The notes under the pieces were generated by a model. It was given only the letters and a program-made list of their open reading frames with translations. It was not told where the DNA came from and did no database searches. A program made the position numbers and the translations under genes. This document shows positions 59,895 to 64,000 of a DNA stretch of 64,000 nt, in pieces. This stretch comes from Flavobacterium fragile (GTDB taxonomy: Bacteria > Bacteroidota > Bacteroidia > Flavobacteriales > Flavobacteriaceae): NCBI RefSeq assembly GCF_023634865.1, contig NZ_JAMLJN010000007.1, positions 62,001 through 126,000 of the forward strand. The letters run 5' to 3'. Within the stretch, counting starts at the first letter, position 1, and every line of letters starts with the position of its first letter.

Positions 59895-61162
59895 TGTATG
59901 CTTTAGTCGATTGTAATAACTTTTACGTTTCTTGCGAGCGTGTTTTTCAGCCACAATTAAATGGCAAACCTGTTGTGGTTTTGTCTAATAATGATGGTTG
60001 TATAATTTCGCGTAGTAATGAAGCAAAAACATTAGGAATTCCTATGGGTGCGCCCGAGTTTCAAGTTCGAGATTTGATAAATCAACATGATATTCGCGTT
60101 TTTTCTTCCAATTATGCTTTATATGGTGATTTGAGCCATCGGGTGATGAAAATCCTTGAAAGTTATACACCCAATGTTGAAGTTTACAGTATCGATGAAG
60201 CCTTTTTGAATTTTTCAGGAATGACGATTCCCGATCTCAACATGTATGGTGCCGAAATCCAACACAGAATTCTGAAATGGTTAAGTATTCCTATTGGAAT
60301 CGGCTTTGCGCCCACAAAAGCACTTTCAAAAGTAGCTAATAAAATTGCTAAGAAGTTTCCAGAACGTACAAATGGAATCTATGTTATCGATACCGACGAA
60401 AAACGAATTAAAGCCTTAAAATGGACTAAAATTGAAGATGTATGGGGTGTTGGTTTTCGTCTTACCAAAAAAATGAAAGCAAAAAACATCAATACAGCTT
60501 ATGATTTCACACTATCTCATAATGAAACTTTCATTCGCAAAGAAATGGGAGTGGTAGGAATACGATTGAAGTATGAGTTAGAAGGAAAATCTGTTTTAGA
60601 AATGGAAGAGCCTAAGGCAAAAAAAAATATCGCTGTGACGAGAAGTTTTGAGAAAGATATTACAGATTTTAATGAGCTTAAAGAGCGAGTTGTGACTTTT
60701 GCTTCGGTTTGTTCTGAAAAGTTACGTAAGCAAAATTCCTGTTGCAATGCGGTCATTCTGTACTTGCGAAAAGATAAATTCAAAACCATTAATGGCGAAC
60801 GTTATAGCTTTTATCGCATGCAAACGTTACCTTTTCCTTCCAACACTTCTTTCTCAATTAGTCAAACAGCTATAAGGATGTTGAAGGAATTGTATCAAGA
60901 AGGAACTGCCTATAAGAAAGCGGGTGTTATTGTGTCAGAAATTGTTTCTGATTCACAACGTCAATTTAAACTTTTTGACGAGGAGAATCCTAAATATCAA
61001 AAAATAATGGAAGTTATGGATGCGGTTCAGGCTAAAACAGGTGAGCGTAAGCTTAGATTAGCGTCACAAGATTTAAAACGTACTTGGAAAATGAAACAGA
61101 ATCATTTGTCCAATCGATATACAACAAATTTTAACGAATTACTAGAAGTAAAATGCAAGTAA
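59894..61162 (+). CDS. umuC: Y-family DNA polymerase, UmuC-like
   Basis: 422 residues, the length of UmuC. MYALVDCNNFYVSCERVFQP holds the first catalytic aspartate (D6). YSIDEAFLNFSGM (about 98-110) holds the D-E pair. The helix-hairpin-helix and little-finger regions follow, then the C-terminal UmuC region (RLASQDLKRTWKMKQNHLSN). It replicates past lesions with the cut form of UmuD. The umuD gene follows and overlaps by ten bases, the reverse of the E. coli order. Confidence 0.95.
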   Translation: MYALVDCNNFYVSCERVFQPQLNGKPVVVLSNNDGCIISRSNEAKTLGIPMGAPEFQVRDLINQHDIRVFSSNYALYGDLSHRVMKILESYTPNVEVYSIDEAFLNFSGMTIPDLNMYGAEIQHRILKWLSIPIGIGFAPTKALSKVANKIAKKFPERTNGIYVIDTDEKRIKALKWTKIEDVWGVGFRLTKKMKAKNINTAYDFTLSHNETFIRKEMGVVGIRLKYELEGKSVLEMEEPKAKKNIAVTRSFEKDITDFNELKERVVTFASVCSEKLRKQNSCCNAVILYLRKDKFKTINGERYSFYRMQTLPFPSNTSFSISQTAIRMLKELYQEGTAYKKAGVIVSEIVSDSQRQFKLFDEENPKYQKIMEVMDAVQAKTGERKLRLASQDLKRTWKMKQNHLSNRYTTNFNELLEVKCK

Positions 61163-61590
61163 ATCAAAAAATAACTTTTTTTGTTCCTGATTTTCAAAAT
61201 CCAATCGAAACTTCATTTATTACAAGTGAAATTAAAGCAGGATTTCCTTCGCCAGCCGCTGATTTTGAAGAATCAAAAGTGAGTTTAGACCATATGTTGA
61301 TTAAGAACAAGGAAGCTACCTTTTATGCTAAGGCAAGTGGGAATTCCATGATAGGTGCCGGGATTGATGATGGTGATATTTTAGTAATCGACCGAAGTCT
61401 CGAGCCAAGAAATAATGCAGTAGCAGTTTGTTTTATCGACGGAGAATTTACAGTAAAAAGAATTAAGAAAACAGATGAAGCTATTTTTTTAATGCCAGAA
61501 AATTCAAATTATACTCCTATTCAAATACAACCGCATAATGAATTTATAATTTGGGGAATAGTGACTTACGTGATAAAACAAATTAAATAA
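61153..61590 (+). CDS. umuD: UmuD-like S24 self-cleaving protein
   Basis: 145 residues. The Ala-Gly cleavage site lies at A29-G30 in IKAGFPSPAAD. The serine is S65 in ASGNSMIGAGIDDGDILVI and the lysine K102 in EFTVKRIKK, 37 residues apart as in E. coli UmuD. There is no DNA-binding N-terminus, so it is not LexA. It is translated together with umuC through an overlap. Confidence 0.95.
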   Translation: MQVNQKITFFVPDFQNPIETSFITSEIKAGFPSPAADFEESKVSLDHMLIKNKEATFYAKASGNSMIGAGIDDGDILVIDRSLEPRNNAVAVCFIDGEFTVKRIKKTDEAIFLMPENSNYTPIQIQPHNEFIIWGIVTYVIKQIK

Positions 61591-61596
61591 AAAAAC

Positions 61597-61626
61597 GGCT
61601 ATCTCGATTAACGGATAGCCATTTTT
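61597..61626. terminator. Bidirectional terminator between umuD and PPIase gene
   Basis: GGCTATC pairs with GATAGCC around a nine-base loop, with A and T runs on the flanks. Confidence 0.83.
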
Positions 61627-61645
61627 GTTGGATATAGTCTAACAC

Positions 61646-63703
61646 TTAGAAGTTAGCTCTGTTATCTTTAATTTCTGCTTTGTCTTTTAAAGCAATGAAT
61701 GCTTTAGAGATAGCATAAGATTGATTTTGCATTTTATCTTGTGAGATATAAGTAGCATAACTTGGTACTTCAGGAGCTTTGGCAACAGCTTTTACTCTTA
61801 CAACATACATACCTGAATTTCCTTCAATAATTTCTGAAGTTTTTCCTGCTGCTAATCCAAATGCTTTTCCAACTACTTTAGGTTCGTTACCAATGTTTGG
61901 AACAATTGGTGCTTTTAATGACACTCCAGTAGCCATCTGAACTGATGCTCCAGATGCTTTAGCAATAGCTTCTAATGAATTCCCACTCATTTTTTTCTTA
62001 ATGATTTCAGCCTTTTTCTGATTTTTTATTACAGGTTCTACTTGCTGTCTTGCAATATCGATTGGCAATAAACCTGTTTCGTTTTTGTCTTTTAATTTTG
62101 CAATAACGAAACCTTGAGGGATATCAAAACGTCTAACATCTCCAATTTCAGTGTCCTTATTGAAAGACCATCTGATAATTTCTCTTTGAGATCCAATTCC
62201 TTGAACGTACTCGTCGTATCCTTTTAAGTTAGTAGCAGGTATTACTTCAAATCCAGCTTTTTTAGCTACAGCAGCAAAATCTGTATTTTCATTTGCATCA
62301 GCTTCTAATTGACTTGCTTTTGCGTAAGTGGCATCAATTGTAGCATCTGAAGGTTCAATTTTTTGAGCAACAGTACCTAACAATACTGCATTATATTTAT
62401 CCGTAACTTTAATAACGTGGAAACCAAAATCAGTTTCTACAACCCCAATAGAACCGATAGCATTGTTAAACACGAAATCATTAAACTGAGGTACCATTTG
62501 TCCTGGAGTAATGTTGTCATATTCACCACCATTGTTTTTAGATCCTGGATCGTCAGAATTGGTCATTGCTAACATAGCAAAGTTACCTGGATTAGCTTTA
62601 GCCTGTGCTAATAAAGTATTTGCTAAAGCTTGTGCTTCTTCTTTAGTTCTAGTAGCAGTTGATTGAGGTGCTCCTTTGTAAGACAATAAGATGTGACTAG
62701 CTTTTGCACTTGCATTTGCTTTTCTTCCAACCATTTTAGAAATACACTGATGTCCTCCATAAACGTATGGTCCATAAACACTACCTACTGGTAAGTTAAA
62801 TAAAGCTTCTTGATGCTCAACTGGTAATTGGTTTTTGGTTACATAAGTAGAATCAAATTTAATGTCTGAGTTTGCATTTACAAATTGTGCAATGTTAGAA
62901 ACAGAATCAAATTTTGATCTAACTTCATTAATAGAAGAAAGCATTGCTTGCTCATCTTCTTTAGAAGGTTTGTTTTCAACTAAAATGAAATCAACACTTG
63001 TAGTATTATCAGATTTGTATTTTTTTGAATTTTTCTTCATGAAATCGATAATCTCAGCATCAGTAACTTTTACTTGATCATCATTTACAGTTGAGAAAGC
63101 AACAGTTACGTAGTCAAAATCTACTTTGTCATTTTCTAATTTATACTGGAATTTACCTTCTGCTTTAGTTGTATAAACGCCAGATTTGATCATCGTGTTA
63201 TACATTTGCTCAACAGCGTATCTTTCTACATTTTTCTCAAATTCTTTCCACTGCATCCATTCTGTTTGATCTGGTGCATTTTTGATTCCTTTTAAATATT
63301 CTTTAAATTTGTTTTCATCAAATAACCCAGCGGCATTCAAAAATCTTGGATTTTGAGATAAATTTGGATTTTGCTTGATGATATTGATTAATTGTTCGCT
63401 ACCAATTTTTAATCCTAATTTTTCAAACTCTTCGGTAAGGATAATTTTTCTTAGTTCTTGTTCCCATGCACTATTTAGAGCTTGAGTAGAAGTTGTTCCT
63501 TGACCTTGTTGTTCAATCATTGCAACATTTTTCATAAATTCTTGAGCGTCAATGTCGGTTCCGTTAACAGAACCTACGTTGTTTGCATCTGAATTGAATG
63601 TTCCGCTTTGAATTACATCTGCTAATACAAACGAAAACAATGCTAAAGCAATGATAATAATTAGGAAGAATGAACGTTGTCTAATTTTAGATAAAACTGC
63701 CAT
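61646..63703 (-). CDS. SurA/PpiD-like periplasmic peptidyl-prolyl isomerase
   Basis: 685 residues. One N-terminal membrane anchor (about 11-30, FFLIIIIALALFSFVLADVI) is followed by a SurA-like chaperone region (about 40-220). A parvulin (PPIC) domain lies at about 330-440 (SAKASHILLSYKGAP, then NPGNFAMLAMTNSDDPGSKN and TDFGFHVIKVTDK). A second, degenerate domain is likely near 560-660. It probably helps fold outer-membrane or secreted proteins. A -7-like box, TATTTTCG, lies about 40 bases upstream on the minus strand. Confidence 0.92.
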   Translation of the reverse strand: MAVLSKIRQRSFFLIIIIALALFSFVLADVIQSGTFNSDANNVGSVNGTDIDAQEFMKNVAMIEQQGQGTTSTQALNSAWEQELRKIILTEEFEKLGLKIGSEQLINIIKQNPNLSQNPRFLNAAGLFDENKFKEYLKGIKNAPDQTEWMQWKEFEKNVERYAVEQMYNTMIKSGVYTTKAEGKFQYKLENDKVDFDYVTVAFSTVNDDQVKVTDAEIIDFMKKNSKKYKSDNTTSVDFILVENKPSKEDEQAMLSSINEVRSKFDSVSNIAQFVNANSDIKFDSTYVTKNQLPVEHQEALFNLPVGSVYGPYVYGGHQCISKMVGRKANASAKASHILLSYKGAPQSTATRTKEEAQALANTLLAQAKANPGNFAMLAMTNSDDPGSKNNGGEYDNITPGQMVPQFNDFVFNNAIGSIGVVETDFGFHVIKVTDKYNAVLLGTVAQKIEPSDATIDATYAKASQLEADANENTDFAAVAKKAGFEVIPATNLKGYDEYVQGIGSQREIIRWSFNKDTEIGDVRRFDIPQGFVIAKLKDKNETGLLPIDIARQQVEPVIKNQKKAEIIKKKMSGNSLEAIAKASGASVQMATGVSLKAPIVPNIGNEPKVVGKAFGLAAGKTSEIIEGNSGMYVVRVKAVAKAPEVPSYATYISQDKMQNQSYAISKAFIALKDKAEIKDNRANF

Positions 63704-63802
63704 TTTTATTTGTGTTTAATTTTTTTCAGAGGGCGAAAATACAATTATCTATTTAATAATAAAATAGTAAACTCATATTTTACTTTATTTTTTTAAAGAT
63801 TT

Positions 63803-64000
63803 TTACCTTTTTTCTTCTTTTACAGAAAAACGAACCAATTCTATTTTTTTATTACTAGCTAAATGGATAATAATTTCAAAATGATCAATATTTATTTTCT
63901 CTTCATTACTTGGTATTTCTTTAGTAAAATTTACGATGAAACCACCTAAGGTTGAATATGAATCTGATTCGGGAATATGAAGATTGTATTTTTCATTTAA
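63803..64000 (-). CDS. C-terminal fragment of a CorC/HlyC-domain protein
   Basis: The minus-strand frame is open to the last base of the window, so the 5' part is outside; 65 residues remain, ending at a TAA (63803-63805). The sequence reads LNEKYNLHIPESDSYSTLGG, then FIVNFTKEIPS, then FEIIIHLASNKKIELVRFSV. This matches the CorC/HlyC transporter-associated domain that ends CNNM/CorC-type hemolysin-like membrane proteins. GldE at 33940 has the same kind of tail but is a different gene. It lies about 100 bases upstream of the PPIase gene. Confidence 0.8.
   Translation of the reverse strand, partial: LNEKYNLHIPESDSYSTLGGFIVNFTKEIPSNEEKINIDHFEIIIHLASNKKIELVRFSVKEEKR

Noticed and set aside
1..64000. 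CRISPR arrays, phage genes, insertion sequences or plasmid replication genes
   Set aside because: No regularly spaced identical repeats of 20-40 bases with unique spacers, no transposase or integrase, and no phage structural gene were seen. Only the two-copy 39-bp repeat and short-period arrays are present.

Overview
The window looks like a low-GC member of the Bacteroidota, almost certainly Flavobacteriaceae and close to Flavobacterium. The evidence is a SprF-like protein next to an adhesin tail, gldD-gldE-ssb-mutY in one block, three large surface proteins with the gliding-associated (type B) C-terminal sorting domain, promoters of the Bacteroidota TAnnTTTG type, and no Shine-Dalgarno-like purine runs before the starts. 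It reads as ordinary chromosome. I see no phage genes, no transposase, no CRISPR array and no plasmid functions.

Layout. 1-3233: the tail of a type B secreted adhesin, a PorP/SprF partner and a TPR/OmpA-domain protein, all on the plus strand. 3284-11582: a minus-strand block with a very large outer-membrane-like protein, an IgGFc-binding-like type B surface protein, an enoyl-CoA hydratase, a 58-residue membrane protein and QueD. 11591-13074: a lipoprotein and a DUF805 protein lying between two perfect 39-bp direct repeats. 13157-21207: housekeeping genes (aspartate kinase, GNAT, FBPase, TerB-like, HupE-like, dCMP deaminase, S41 protease, a minimal FAD protein, MarC). 21540-28373: a DUF3109 protein, the class I ribonucleotide reductase nrdB-nrdA, a 74-residue orphan, dGTPase, then rpmA and rplU. 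28551-36737: a paired M16 peptidase system, an EamA exporter, a heavy-metal-domain lipoprotein and gldD-gldE-ssb-mutY. 36870-43271: HU, a 30-residue very basic protein, RNase G, SIMPL, tadA, dxs, a DUF3078 protein and tRNA-Leu(TAG). 43363-53501: an amidohydrolase, a HI0933-type flavoprotein, TspO, mevalonate-pathway genes interrupted by a toxin-antitoxin pair, a UbiA prenyltransferase, a pseudouridine synthase and dusB. 53662-64000: lepA, a 1.4-kresidue type B adhesin, umuC-umuD, a SurA/PpiD-like isomerase and the tail of a CorC/HlyC-type protein.

Themes. Surface biology dominates: three type B cargo proteins, one SprF-like partner, GldD, GldE, and a periplasmic PPIase that probably serves outer-membrane protein folding. 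A deoxynucleotide block pairs synthesis (nrdBA) with removal (dgt); dCMP deaminase lies about 5 kb upstream. Isoprenoid genes include mevalonate kinase and diphosphomevalonate decarboxylase as well as a complete DXS; the latter may supply DXP for PLP and thiamine.

The least explained material is intergenic. Several gaps carry arrays of 7-base units (21485, 25899, 26235, 37399, 50087). At two of these loci the array turns into its own reverse complement and could fold into a long hairpin. Together with the 39-bp repeat-bracketed cassette, the 30-residue basic protein and a palindrome before umuC, these are the best targets for follow-up.

All calls were made by reading the sequence; no homology search was run. 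Several start codons were moved inward to an ATG where the longer reading began with TTG or GTG or lacked a sensible signal peptide.
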